50,708 bases of DNA from an uncultured Flammeovirgaceae bacterium (GTDB lineage Bacteria; Bacteroidota; Bacteroidia; Cytophagales; Cyclobacteriaceae): contig CAJWQD010000013.1 of NCBI GenBank assembly GCA_913045135.1, positions 1-50,708 on the forward strand, read 5' to 3'. Numbering within the stretch: the first letter of the stretch is position 1; the number at the start of each line of letters is the position of its first letter. Below, one piece after another: positions 39,153 through 48,244 of this stretch. The position numbers and the translations under genes are program-made. Under the pieces are notes generated by a model, which was not told the DNA's origin, made no database searches, and saw only the letters and a list, made by a program, of their open reading frames with translations.

Positions 39153-40124
39153 TTATTTATTTTTTTGAAAATAATTTATCGTTCTAAGCCGTGCATTTTC
39201 CCTGATATTTCCCCAAAAAAGATTAACATCACCACTGTGATAATTCAGCATTTTTCTACCTAAAAACCCCAATGGAAATTTTATCCGATCTATATAGATT
39301 GCTCCATCTATCAAATGGGTTTCAAAGACCTTTTTATAAAGTTTATTATTAGTAAATAAAAAGCCTTTATGTGCTGATTTTGGTGCATAAGAGGAGAGAT
39401 CCCAGGTAATGGGATTGACAACTGCCTTACTCCTATACCATTTTTCGTATCGATCAGTTTGAAATTCTTTTTTAAGGGTATTCCAGGTTAAAAAGCCCCC
39501 CGTGGCATTTGGCTCAATCATCAAATGAATAGTTTTAAATAAGTCCTTATCGATACCAATCCCTGGGAGGTATGCCGCGATCAGCTTTTCTTGCAAGGGT
39601 TGCCCATCAAAAAAATCCTTAAGGAGCATTTTCAAATGAAATGATCCTTGACTGTGGCCTGCTAACATAATGGCATTACCTTTGTTGTAATATCTTAAAT
39701 AAAACTGAAAAGAGGCCTTAACATCTTCATACGCCATTCTTAAAGCCGCCTTTCCTCCTACCTCCAGGTTAAAAAAGGATCTAAAATGAGCCTGCCGATA
39801 AAATGGCACATATACTCTGCCTAAATCAGCCCATGCCGAAGCTTGATATTTAACCAAATAATTAACGACGCCTTCTTTGTGATTTGGATCTTGAATATCA
39901 TAATTCCATCGAAAATCATTTGAATCGATTAATAATGTAGGATAGACATAAAAAACATCTACATTCTTGAAGGGTGTTGATTTAACAAAAGGTGACCAAG
40001 GCTTTATGGTATCACTGGGTAAAACTGCCCAATTTACTTCATCTTGATAATCCACCTTACTATTTAGCTGTGCAAAAGCACATTCAAAAAAAATAGTAAC
40101 AATCCAAACTAAAATTAATCTCAT
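39153..40124 (-). CDS. DUF3089 secreted alpha/beta hydrolase
   Basis: A 323-residue protein with a signal peptide (cleavage near FAQ, residue 19). The DUF3089 pattern is present: DVFYVYPTLLID, ADLGRVYVPFYRQAHFR, MLAGHSQGSFHLKMLL with the nucleophile Ser in GHSQG, LPGIGI and GGFLTWNTLKKE, and C-terminal YHSGDVNLFWGNIRENA. Probably a periplasmic or outer-membrane-side esterase. A decayed oxidoreductase gene lies upstream. Confidence 0.85.
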   Translation of the reverse strand: MRLILVWIVTIFFECAFAQLNSKVDYQDEVNWAVLPSDTIKPWSPFVKSTPFKNVDVFYVYPTLLIDSNDFRWNYDIQDPNHKEGVVNYLVKYQASAWADLGRVYVPFYRQAHFRSFFNLEVGGKAALRMAYEDVKASFQFYLRYYNKGNAIMLAGHSQGSFHLKMLLKDFFDGQPLQEKLIAAYLPGIGIDKDLFKTIHLMIEPNATGGFLTWNTLKKEFQTDRYEKWYRSKAVVNPITWDLSSYAPKSAHKGFLFTNNKLYKKVFETHLIDGAIYIDRIKFPLGFLGRKMLNYHSGDVNLFWGNIRENARLRTINYFQKNK

Positions 40125-40285
40125 CGCCTATTATCTTTGAATTTTTTAAAAATGATTTTTTTGAAAAGAAATAAGTGAATCTCGTTATTAGAGAAAGAAA
40201 ATGAGGAAATATTTATTTACAAAAACAAAGTAAAGATATTTCAATATAATGATTAAAAAAAGGCCTCTGCACTTGTCATCATTCT

Positions 40286-41197
40286 CTAAAATTTCATGCT
40301 CTTTTCAAGGTATGAAATAACTAACTCATTTCTTACCATGAGCAAATCGTCAATCATGGTGTATGTCTCATAAGCATTATTAAAAGAATCCCAATATCCT
40401 GCATAATAATCAATTAAATGCTCTCCTTACTTTAAAAAATACTCGGAAGCTCTCCAAAAATTTGATATGAAACATAACCTTTTTCACCAATGATAAAAGC
40501 CCAATTATTCAATTTAGCCCTAAATGGAGTACCCCAACATACGAGGGAATAATAACTATACTCAAAGAATATGGTACCTCTTAATGGACTACCGTTTAAG
40601 GTTTTATTATATGGCCGTAACTTCTTCAATTAAGACATCAACATCCATCCCGTAAATGTAAAAATATAAATTCCAATATTTAGCAAAACTCCTCATGCAA
40701 TATGAACATCATAAATGTAGCTCATCGGATCTCATTGAGTAGGATATCCAAAATCAGCAATTACTTGTAAAACTTTCCTATTCTTCCCAATTTCATACAT
40801 TCTTGGCTTCTTAATAATTATTGGAAGTAAATAAGTCCACATAGCCTATGTTAAATAGCCAAACTCATTTTGATTATTTCAATGAATTCAATCAGCTCAC
40901 AAGGATTGATGACTAACGGCTCTTCACATTACTGCTTTTTCCACTTTTATTGCCATATTTTCAAAATGAAAATTAGGAGTTGACGCTATGAAAACGGCAT
41001 CGATATCCTAGCCATCAAATAACTCTAATAGCCTTTATTAGCTTGACAATTCCGTGGGTGTACGCAAAGCCTTTGGACCTCTTTTATCTCATAAAGCTAC
41101 TGCTGTTAATTGCCCATTATCGCCCTACAAAAATCATTCAGAAATTGATACGCAATGATTACGTAAACTACAATACCCCATTTTATTTTCTTGTTTA
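40286..41197 (-). pseudogene. Decayed Gfo/Idh/MocA-family oxidoreductase gene
   Basis: On the reverse strand the whole family outline is readable across several frames with many stops. KKIKWGIV.YVIIAYQF begins near 41193. DNGQLTAVAL.DKR follows, then ELFDG.DIDAVFIASTPNFHFEN (family: DVDAVYIATPN..H). VLQVIADFGYPTQ and GVLLNIGIYIFTFTG match RQV.ADFGFPT and GGALLDIGIYP. A 65-codon piece (40432-40629) and a final stretch DYYAGYWDSFNNAYET with a stop at 40286 complete the outline. The closest family branch looks like dihydrodiol-dehydrogenase-type members. Ends are approximate. Confidence 0.8.
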
Positions 41198-41343
41198 TAA
41201 TCTCTTTAGAAAATAACAGATAATTTACTCAAATTACATTAAATTAGAAATTATATATTGAATGTTGAGTAATATGGTGATAAATTCATTAAAACAGTGC
41301 TGCATCCAATTGCCTTTTGGTTTGTCACCCTAGAAAAAAGATT

Positions 41344-44300
41344 ATGAAATTTTTTAACTCCGTTATATTTTCATTCTTAATTGCAACACAAATATTTTCT
41401 CAAGCACTTGATCCCAAAATATTTGAATCGATTCATTTTCGGTTCATTGGTCCAGAGGGAAATAGAGCCATTGCAATAGCCGGAGAACCAGGTAATCCCA
41501 TGATTTCCTATATTGGGGCTGCCTCTGGCGGGTTATGGAAAACGATTGATGGTGGGCTCAGATGGACTCCAATGACTGATTCACTCAACGTTTCCTCAAT
41601 AGGGTCCATAGCGATTGCTCATTCTGATCCAAATCAGATCTGGATAGGTACTGGTGAAACCTTTTTGATCCGACCTGCACATGCCATGGGAGATGGTCTT
41701 TACCATTCGGTTGATGCAGGTAAAAATTGGCAAAACATGGGTCTTGAAAAAACAGGAAGAATTGGTAGAGTAATCGTACATCCAGATCATCCAGAAATTA
41801 TATATGCTGCAGCACTCGGTCACGTCTATGGCCCGCAAAAAGATCGTGGCGTCTTTAGATCGAAAAATGGTGGTAAAAATTGGGAACACATTCTCTTTGT
41901 CGACCAAGGCACTGGTGCTGCTGACCTAGCTATAGATCCTGAAAACCCAAACATTCTTTATGCTGCCATGTGGTCGGTGAATATAAATACTTGGGGTCTC
42001 AACAGTGGGGGTGTGGGTGGAGGGATTTACAAAAGTATTGATGGAGGAGATTCTTGGATTGCCTTATCTACTCAAGGATTGCCGGGAGGTAAAAATCGTC
42101 CAGTAGGAAAAACAGCTATAGCAGTGTCCCAAAGCAACCCTAATACCATTTATGCCCTTTTTGAGATAGACAGTCCAGAGCTCTGGCGCTCTGACAACAA
42201 AGGCATGACCTGGCGGCTAATGAATCAAGATCATACGATGAATGAACGTGCTCCTTATTATACAAGAATAGTGGTAGCACCTGATAATCCGGAGGAAATT
42301 TATTTTTTAAGTGTCCGCTTTAGTAAATCTGAAGATGGAGGTAAAACATTAATGAAAAATCCCCCTCGCGGTGGTGGTGATAACCATGACATGTGGATTG
42401 ATCCTTTACTCCCCGAGAGGATGATGGTGGCCCATGACGGTTGTGCTAGTATCAGTCTCAATAGAGGAGCCTCTTTCCAACGCGTCGTTTTACCCATAGC
42501 TCAAATGTATCATGTCTCAACGGATGATCAAATACCTTATTATGTCTATGGAAATAGACAAGATGGTTGGTCATATCGTGGACCAAGCAATAGTCAACAA
42601 GGCTATATTCCCGTGGGATTATGGCGTGGAGTTGGTGGTTGCGAGAGTGGATTTGCAAAACCAGACCCATTTAATAACAATATAATTTGGTCGGGCTGTT
42701 ATGACGGCGGTTTGGAGCGTTATGATCTCACGACAGGATATGCTCGAGAAGTCAGGGTTTGGCCTGAGGCAGGTTATGGGTGGGCACCAGCTGATCTAAA
42801 GTACCGATGGCATTGGAATTTTCCTCTCAATTTTTCACCGCACGTCAAACAAAGGGTTTATGTAGGTAGCCAATTTGTACATAAAACCGATGATGGTGGT
42901 CAAAGTTGGCAAGTCATCAGTCCTGATTTGACCTTAAACCTAAAGGATCATCAGCAAAACTCCGGCGGGATTGCCGTCGATAATCTTATGACTTTTGACG
43001 GTGCAACCCTATTTGCCATAGAAGAGTCTCCCCTTGAAGCTGGCCTGATTTGGACAGGAAGTAATGATGGACAAATTCAGCTTAGTCGCAATGGAGGAAA
43101 AACCTGGCAAAATATGACTCAAAATATTCCAGACTTACCTCCATGGGGGACAGTAAGTAGTATTCATCCCTCAAAATATAAAAAAGGGACTGCCTACATC
43201 GCTATTGATTTACATCAAATGGGCGACTTCGGCACCTATCTTTATAAAACCTCTGATTATGGTATGCATTGGAAATCAATTGTTGGAGATATCCGTCAAT
43301 CCGTACACAGCTTTGCACATGTATTGAAAGAAGATCCAAAAAAAGAGGGGATGCTCTATTTAGGAATAGACAATGGGCTCCTGATAAGTATTGATGACGG
43401 TAAGCATTGGATGCAACTAAAAAATAATCTGCCCCCTGCCCCCATTTATTGGCTTGAAATTCAAGAAAATTATGACGACTTAATCGTTAGTACCTATGGC
43501 CGAGGATATTATATCTTAGATGATCTCTCTGCACTAAGACAATTTAACCCCAATTTAAAGGAATGGCCACAAGTATTTGACCCCCGCACGAGTTACCGAC
43601 TAAATAATAAAGAAAGTATTAAAACCGATGGTTATAGTTTTAACTCTGGAAGGAACCCTGCTTATGGAACACCCATCAATTATTATCTTCCAGATAACCT
43701 CACCGAAAAGGTTTCAATTGAGATCCGAGATAGAAAAAATGAAATCATTCGAACATTAAAAGGATCAAATAAATCTGGAGTAAATCGGATCACATGGGAT
43801 TTAAGATATGAGCCAACCTATAAACCTCAACTGCGTACCCACCCTCCCGGAAGACCTTGGGTACAGCTAAATGGTGAAGGTTGGAGACCCCTAGTTACGT
43901 GGGATTTAGACTTGTTAAGTGGCCAATATGGTCCGAGAGTAGCCCCAGGAAAGTATAAAGCATTAATTTCCATTGATAAGGCCTCCTTTGAAAAAGATTT
44001 AGTAGTATTGAAAGACCCTCTGGCAAAGGGTTCCTTAGCAGATGTTGAAGAGCAAGTACAATTTTCATTGGCTTTGCGAGAAGCGATGAATACCGCTGTT
44101 ACCATGATTAATAAAATTGAATACATCAGGAGTGAGCTATTACTTCTTAAAACTTCGATTAAAAGGATTTCTGAACTCAAACAAATAGATCGATTAATGG
44201 GCATTGCAAGTCAAATTGCAGGTTCACTTTACGACATACAACTCACAGGTGCACGAGAAGATGCTTTTCGGTCTCCTATGAAATTGTATGGCCGTCTAAG

Positions 44301-44511
44301 TGCCCTTGCCAGTGAAATTAACTCCAGTGGAATTGATTTTAAACCCACTGATCAACAAGGAGCTGTTTATGAAATTTTAAACCAAAGGCTTCAAAAGGCC
44401 AAAGGAGCGTTTAACGAACTTACCATTAATGAAATTAGAGCATTCAATAAAAAACTTAATGATTTGGATATGCAAATCAATATCGAGAAAAAAATGGAAA
44501 AAAGCGATTAA
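41344..44511 (+). CDS. Secreted sortilin-like/BNR-repeat (beta-propeller) protein
   Basis: 1055 residues from ATG 41344, where the signal peptide begins (MKFFNSVIFSFLIATQIFSQ); the longer TTG start at 41317 only adds a nine-residue prefix. The body is a large beta-propeller of WD40/YVTN/BNR-type repeats with Asp-box motifs, such as GGLWKTIDGGLRW, GLYHSVDAGKNWQ, GVFRSKNGGKNWE, GIYKSIDGGDSWIAL. The region after about residue 740 is a non-repeat C-terminal domain with a helical end (coiled, charged). Such VPS10/sortilin-like proteins are common in Bacteroidota; the function is unset (glycosidase-like or binding). Confidence 0.85.
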   Translation: MKFFNSVIFSFLIATQIFSQALDPKIFESIHFRFIGPEGNRAIAIAGEPGNPMISYIGAASGGLWKTIDGGLRWTPMTDSLNVSSIGSIAIAHSDPNQIWIGTGETFLIRPAHAMGDGLYHSVDAGKNWQNMGLEKTGRIGRVIVHPDHPEIIYAAALGHVYGPQKDRGVFRSKNGGKNWEHILFVDQGTGAADLAIDPENPNILYAAMWSVNINTWGLNSGGVGGGIYKSIDGGDSWIALSTQGLPGGKNRPVGKTAIAVSQSNPNTIYALFEIDSPELWRSDNKGMTWRLMNQDHTMNERAPYYTRIVVAPDNPEEIYFLSVRFSKSEDGGKTLMKNPPRGGGDNHDMWIDPLLPERMMVAHDGCASISLNRGASFQRVVLPIAQMYHVSTDDQIPYYVYGNRQDGWSYRGPSNSQQGYIPVGLWRGVGGCESGFAKPDPFNNNIIWSGCYDGGLERYDLTTGYAREVRVWPEAGYGWAPADLKYRWHWNFPLNFSPHVKQRVYVGSQFVHKTDDGGQSWQVISPDLTLNLKDHQQNSGGIAVDNLMTFDGATLFAIEESPLEAGLIWTGSNDGQIQLSRNGGKTWQNMTQNIPDLPPWGTVSSIHPSKYKKGTAYIAIDLHQMGDFGTYLYKTSDYGMHWKSIVGDIRQSVHSFAHVLKEDPKKEGMLYLGIDNGLLISIDDGKHWMQLKNNLPPAPIYWLEIQENYDDLIVSTYGRGYYILDDLSALRQFNPNLKEWPQVFDPRTSYRLNNKESIKTDGYSFNSGRNPAYGTPINYYLPDNLTEKVSIEIRDRKNEIIRTLKGSNKSGVNRITWDLRYEPTYKPQLRTHPPGRPWVQLNGEGWRPLVTWDLDLLSGQYGPRVAPGKYKALISIDKASFEKDLVVLKDPLAKGSLADVEEQVQFSLALREAMNTAVTMINKIEYIRSELLLLKTSIKRISELKQIDRLMGIASQIAGSLYDIQLTGAREDAFRSPMKLYGRLSALASEINSSGIDFKPTDQQGAVYEILNQRLQKAKGAFNELTINEIRAFNKKLNDLDMQINIEKKMEKSD

Positions 44512-44559
44512 TCTTGGACACTAAAATTATTTTACATATCATGGGATCAATTTTATTAC

Positions 44560-44756
44560 ATGAACCAACTTAAAATTTATACGCTATCAAAAAAAAAGAA
44601 AAAAAAAAGAATTTAACATCGGTTAAGATTACCAATTCAGACTTTGATAATATCAAATCAGCCCAAGATCTTGAAATTTTTTTAAACGCCAAAGGCACTC
44701 ATTTTAAGATCTCGAATCTGGAGAAGGATTATGACAACGAATTAAAAACCCTCCAA
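44560..44756 (+). other. Upstream part of the first PPK2 gene, with slippery A-run
   Basis: The PPK2 frame stays open back to 44574 but has no ATG, GTG or TTG before 44757, although residues encoded from about 44660 (AQDLEIFLNAKGTHF) match the second PPK2's N-terminus (KKALKIMLKSGDKF). An ATG at 44560 opens another frame that ends at 44616. It passes A9-G-A10 (44589-44608), which contains A-AAA-AAG (44592-44598) in the right phase for a -1 shift into the PPK2 frame. Real frameshifting, transcript slippage, an indel mutation or an assembly error would all explain it. Confidence 0.55.
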
Positions 44757-45467
44757 GTGGAATTAGTGAAATTACAGAGTTGGGTAATCAAAAATCAAAA
44801 ACGGGTCATTGTGATTTTTGAAGGTAGGGATGCCTCAGGCAAGGGTGGTGCAATCAAGCGATTCACAGAACATTTAAATCCAAGAGCCATGCGAGTCATC
44901 GCCATGCCCAAACCAACAGAGCTGGAGAAAAAACAATGGTATTTTCAAAAATACACTCAAGAATTACCAGAAGCAGGTGAAATTGTTTTTTTTGACCGTA
45001 GCTGGTATAATAGAGCCGTGGTGGAACCTGTCATGAAATTTTGCTCTACCTTGGAATATGATCGCTTTATGCGTCAAGTTTCAGAATTTGAACATATGCT
45101 TTTTGAAGATGGTATTTCATTAATTAAATTTTGGTATTCAATAACAAAAGAAGAACAACTTAAAAGATTTTCCAAAAGAAAAGACAATCCCTTAAAAAGA
45201 TGGAAATTCAGCCCCGTAGATGAAATGGGTCAGCAATTATGGGATAAATACACTTATTACAAAGAACAAATGTTTAGCAAAACACATACCTCCTTTAGTC
45301 CTTGGATCATAGTAAAAACCAATAATAAAAAAATTGCCCGCCTTGAAAGTATCAGATACCTATTATCCTCGTTTAAATATTATGATAAATTAGAAGCTTC
45401 AATAAGAGTATTGCCTGACCCCAACGTCATCATGAGATTTCACCAATCATTCCAGCACATTGACTAG
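44757..45467 (+). CDS. Polyphosphate kinase 2 family protein, copy 1
   Basis: A P-loop kinase that moves phosphate between polyphosphate and nucleotides. The 236 residues from GTG 44757 include Walker A FEGRDASGKGG, Walker B VFFDRSWYNRAVVEPV, the lid region (LKRFSKRKDNPLKRWKFSPVD) and the C-terminal SPWIIVKTNNKKIARLE. The GTG start drops about 50 residues that align with copy 2, so the true product is probably longer and read through the A-run described at 44560. Copy 2 starts two bases after its stop. Confidence 0.85.
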   Translation: MELVKLQSWVIKNQKRVIVIFEGRDASGKGGAIKRFTEHLNPRAMRVIAMPKPTELEKKQWYFQKYTQELPEAGEIVFFDRSWYNRAVVEPVMKFCSTLEYDRFMRQVSEFEHMLFEDGISLIKFWYSITKEEQLKRFSKRKDNPLKRWKFSPVDEMGQQLWDKYTYYKEQMFSKTHTSFSPWIIVKTNNKKIARLESIRYLLSSFKYYDKLEASIRVLPDPNVIMRFHQSFQHID

Positions 45468-45469
45468 AT

Positions 45470-46252
45470 ATGACAAAAACAAATTTCAGTAATGAAGAGT
45501 TAAAAGTACTCAACACTAAAAAAGCATTAAAAATAATGCTCAAATCGGGCGATAAGTTCTCACCTGAAAAAACTTTAAAAATACTTAAGTATGAAAAGGA
45601 ACTTGAAAGCCTACAAAACCATCTCATTGAATTACAAAATTGGATTATCACAAAAAAGCAAAGAGTTTGCGTACTGTTCGAAGGCCGAGACGCCGCAGGT
45701 AAAGGTGGTGCAATTAGACGCATCACAAATAATTTAAATCCTCGCTTTTATAGGGTAAACGCCCTTCCCAAACCGAGTAAAAAAGAGATGGGACAATGGT
45801 ATTTTCAACGTTATATTAGTAAACTTCCCAATCCTTCTGAGATTGTTTTTTTTGATCGAAGTTGGTATAATAGAGCCGTAGTTGAACCCGTCAATGGATT
45901 TTGTACAATGCAAGAATATGAACGCTTCTTAAATGAAGTAAATAGTTTTGAAGAAATGCTCATTAATGATGGAATCATTTTAATCAAATTATACATATCT
46001 ATTAGTAAAGAAGAACAACAATTGAGGTTCAGTGAGATGCAAAATAACCCTTTAAAACGTTGGAAAATAACCCCTGTCGATTTAGAAGCCCAAAATCTTT
46101 GGGATCAATACACCGATTATAAAGAACGTATGTTCGAAAAAACGGATACGAAAAAAAATCCCTGGATTATCATCGAAGCCAATAGAAAAGCTATGGCACG
46201 GACTCAAATAATCAAAACAATATTGAGTAAAATACCTTATCAAGCCCAATGA
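45470..46252 (+). CDS. Polyphosphate kinase 2 family protein, copy 2
   Basis: A 260-residue PPK2 paralogue of copy 1 with Walker A FEGRDAAGKGG, Walker B VFFDRSWYNRAVVEPV, the lid FSEMQNNPLKRWKITPVD and end NPWIIIEANRKAMAR. A full ATG-started N-terminus is present (helical KALKIMLKSGDKFSP). Whether either copy prefers ADP, GDP or AMP cannot be read from sequence alone. The tandem, tight spacing indicates co-expression. Confidence 0.9.
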   Translation: MTKTNFSNEELKVLNTKKALKIMLKSGDKFSPEKTLKILKYEKELESLQNHLIELQNWIITKKQRVCVLFEGRDAAGKGGAIRRITNNLNPRFYRVNALPKPSKKEMGQWYFQRYISKLPNPSEIVFFDRSWYNRAVVEPVNGFCTMQEYERFLNEVNSFEEMLINDGIILIKLYISISKEEQQLRFSEMQNNPLKRWKITPVDLEAQNLWDQYTDYKERMFEKTDTKKNPWIIIEANRKAMARTQIIKTILSKIPYQAQ

Positions 46253-46274
46253 GGTTAACAAACATTTTAGAGTG

Positions 46275-46589
46275 ATGCTTGGAAGACTATTATATCCCAA
46301 ATCGGCTCGTAGCATCAAATACGTTGTATCCTTAGAACAAACTATAAAGAATATATCAGATGTTGAGATGATTTATAAAGACATCGGAAGAGAAACTTTG
46401 ATAAGTCTATTAACACATTTTTGTCAAGGCCAAGTTGTCAACAAACCTTTGGAAGATACGAAAAAACTAAAACAATTAGGATTTGAATTTAATTCTTATC
46501 TTAAACTACTGCCGAAACTTAAGCATTACATACCAGATCAATCACAAATCCTTCGTCAAAAATGGTTAAACTTAAAGTTTTCAAAATGA
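46275..46589 (+). CDS. Small protein of unknown function
   Basis: A 104-codon frame starting at ATG 46275 (GTG 46272 is just before), 22 bases after the second PPK2 and overlapping the DinB start by four bases. The product is basic and helical (LKLLPKLKHYIP, QSQILRQKWLNLKF), with no signal peptide or known motif. Position and overlap support coding; no family was recognised. Confidence 0.45.
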   Translation: MLGRLLYPKSARSIKYVVSLEQTIKNISDVEMIYKDIGRETLISLLTHFCQGQVVNKPLEDTKKLKQLGFEFNSYLKLLPKLKHYIPDQSQILRQKWLNLKFSK

Positions 46590-47058
46590 ACCCATTTGCA
46601 CTGGAACTGATAAAAACGTCCTGTTATTATTTCAAAGAAAATAATCTGAAAGTGGTTAAATGCTTGGATAATTTAAATGAATCTGATGTGTGGCATCGTC
46701 CCAATGAAGCCTCAAATGCCATTGGAAATCAAGCGTTACACCTCTGTGGCAATATCCATCAATATGTCATTTCCTCATTGGGAAATCAAAAAGAAATGGG
46801 TATTCTAAAAAAGAATTAATCACTTTAATCAATCAAAAGATAAATGACGCGGTGAAAGTCATTACCGAACTTGATGAAAAGGACCTACTCAAGATTTATT
46901 TAGTACAAACATATTCATTTAGTGGGATTCAGATATTAATCCATGCTACCGAACATTTTTCTTACCATACTGGTCAAATTGTCTTTTGGATAAAATATCT
47001 TATAAACAAAGATTTAGGATTTTATGCAAACCAGCATCTAAATGGAAAAGCTAGTTGA
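46586..47058 (+). pseudogene. Split DinB-like (DUF1572-type) gene
   Basis: Two frames together form one DinB/YfiT-like four-helix protein. Part 1 (46586-46819) reads MNPFALELIKTSCYYFKEN, NEASNAIGNQALHLCGNIHQYVISSLGNQ and stops. Part 2, in another frame, runs from about 46802 (YSKKELITLINQKIN) to 47058, with LIHATEHFSYHTGQIVFWIKYL carrying the metal-type His motif. A deletion plus frameshift has removed about ten residues of the usual loop after GNQ. Total length (~157 codons) fits the family. A sequencing error is possible but would not restore the missing loop. Confidence 0.75.
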
Positions 47059-47262
47059 AATTTATAAAAATCAATGTCTTGCGGAATGGGTCAACTACTA
47101 ATAACCTTCAAAGAGGAATGAAAACCCCTTCATTTATAAACAGACAAATTCAATGAGGAGATCTTAAAAACTTTGTTTACTCAATTTTTTAAGAAAATGT
47201 TTTTTCTCACCCCGATGCGCTTTAAATTAGAAATCTATTGATTCTATTATTTTAATAAGACT

Positions 47263-47709
47263 ATGATTACCTGGAACAACATTATAAAATTTACTACAGA
47301 AGGAAATCCTGAGCCGAAACGAAGAGTAGAAAAATCTGATCGTGAATGGCAAGATTTGTTAACGACTGAACAATATAAAATAACCCGACTTAAAGGTACG
47401 GAACCTGCGGGCACTGGTGCCCTATGTTATGCCCATGAAGCAGGCATATATAGTTGCTTATGCTGTGGTAATGAATTGTTCAACTCCACCATAAAATTTG
47501 AATCAGGATCGGGATGGCCCAGCTTTACCCAACCTATTCATCTTGCTTCCGTGAAATATTTAAAAGATAACTCTTTTGGCATGATTCGTGTAGAAGTTAT
47601 ATGTAATGTTTGTGATAGCCACTTAGGTCATGTTTTCCCTGATGGACCTAGGCCAAGTGGCTTACGGTATTGTATTAATTCTGAGTCGATAAGGTTAAAT
47701 AAAAATTGA
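47263..47709 (+). CDS. msrB: Peptide-methionine (R)-S-oxide reductase
   Basis: Reduces R-methionine sulfoxide in proteins. The 148-residue protein has both zinc CxxC pairs (Cys65/Cys68 and Cys114/Cys117), GSGWPSFTQP, DSHLGHVFPDGP, and the catalytic Cys137 in LRYCINSESI. No signal peptide, so cytoplasmic. It lies one base before msrA and two genes before a TonB-dependent receptor. Confidence 0.95.
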   Translation: MITWNNIIKFTTEGNPEPKRRVEKSDREWQDLLTTEQYKITRLKGTEPAGTGALCYAHEAGIYSCLCCGNELFNSTIKFESGSGWPSFTQPIHLASVKYLKDNSFGMIRVEVICNVCDSHLGHVFPDGPRPSGLRYCINSESIRLNKN

Positions 47710-47710
47710 T

Positions 47711-48244
47711 ATGAGTGTGGAGATAATAACTATTGGTGGAGGCTGCTTTTGGTGTATTGAGGCGGTAATGCAGCGTGTCAAAGGTGTTACCAAGGTTGAA
47801 TCTGGATACAGCGGAGGATCGGTCCCAGGTCACCCCACCTATAGAGAAGTGTGTTCTGGGCTTACAGGACATGCAGAGGTTGTAAGAGTCACCTTCGAAA
47901 ATGAAAAAATCTCATTACACGATCTACTAACCATATTTATGACCTTACATGACCCTACCCAATTAAATGGACAAGGAGCTGACTTAGGCACACAGTATAG
48001 ATCGGTGATCTATTATCAATCTGATGCACAACGCGATACCACTAGAGACCTCTTTTTTGAATTAAAGGATTATTTCGATGCACCCATCGTTACAGAACTA
48101 TCCCCTGTTGCTTCCTTCTATTTGGCCGAATCAGAACACCATAACTACTACAATCAAAATAGCCAAGCGGGTTATTGCAGATCCGTCATTCAACCTAAGT
48201 TAACTAAACTCCGTAGTAAGTATGTTGATAAGTTCGTGGAATGA
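47711..48244 (+). CDS. msrA: Peptide-methionine (S)-S-oxide reductase
   Basis: Reduces the S-epimer of methionine sulfoxide. The 177-residue enzyme has GGGCFWCIEAV with the catalytic Cys12, SGYSGG, YREVCSGLTGHAEVV, the DPTQLNGQGADLGTQYRSVIYY core and C-terminal SEHHNYYNQ..QAGYC. Full length and cytoplasmic. Its stop overlaps the receptor start by four bases (ATGA), so the two are co-translated. Confidence 0.95.
   Translation: MSVEIITIGGGCFWCIEAVMQRVKGVTKVESGYSGGSVPGHPTYREVCSGLTGHAEVVRVTFENEKISLHDLLTIFMTLHDPTQLNGQGADLGTQYRSVIYYQSDAQRDTTRDLFFELKDYFDAPIVTELSPVASFYLAESEHHNYYNQNSQAGYCRSVIQPKLTKLRSKYVDKFVE

Noticed and set aside
40432-40629. A 65-codon reverse frame
   Set aside because: It is a fragment of the decayed Gfo/Idh/MocA gene, not a separate gene.
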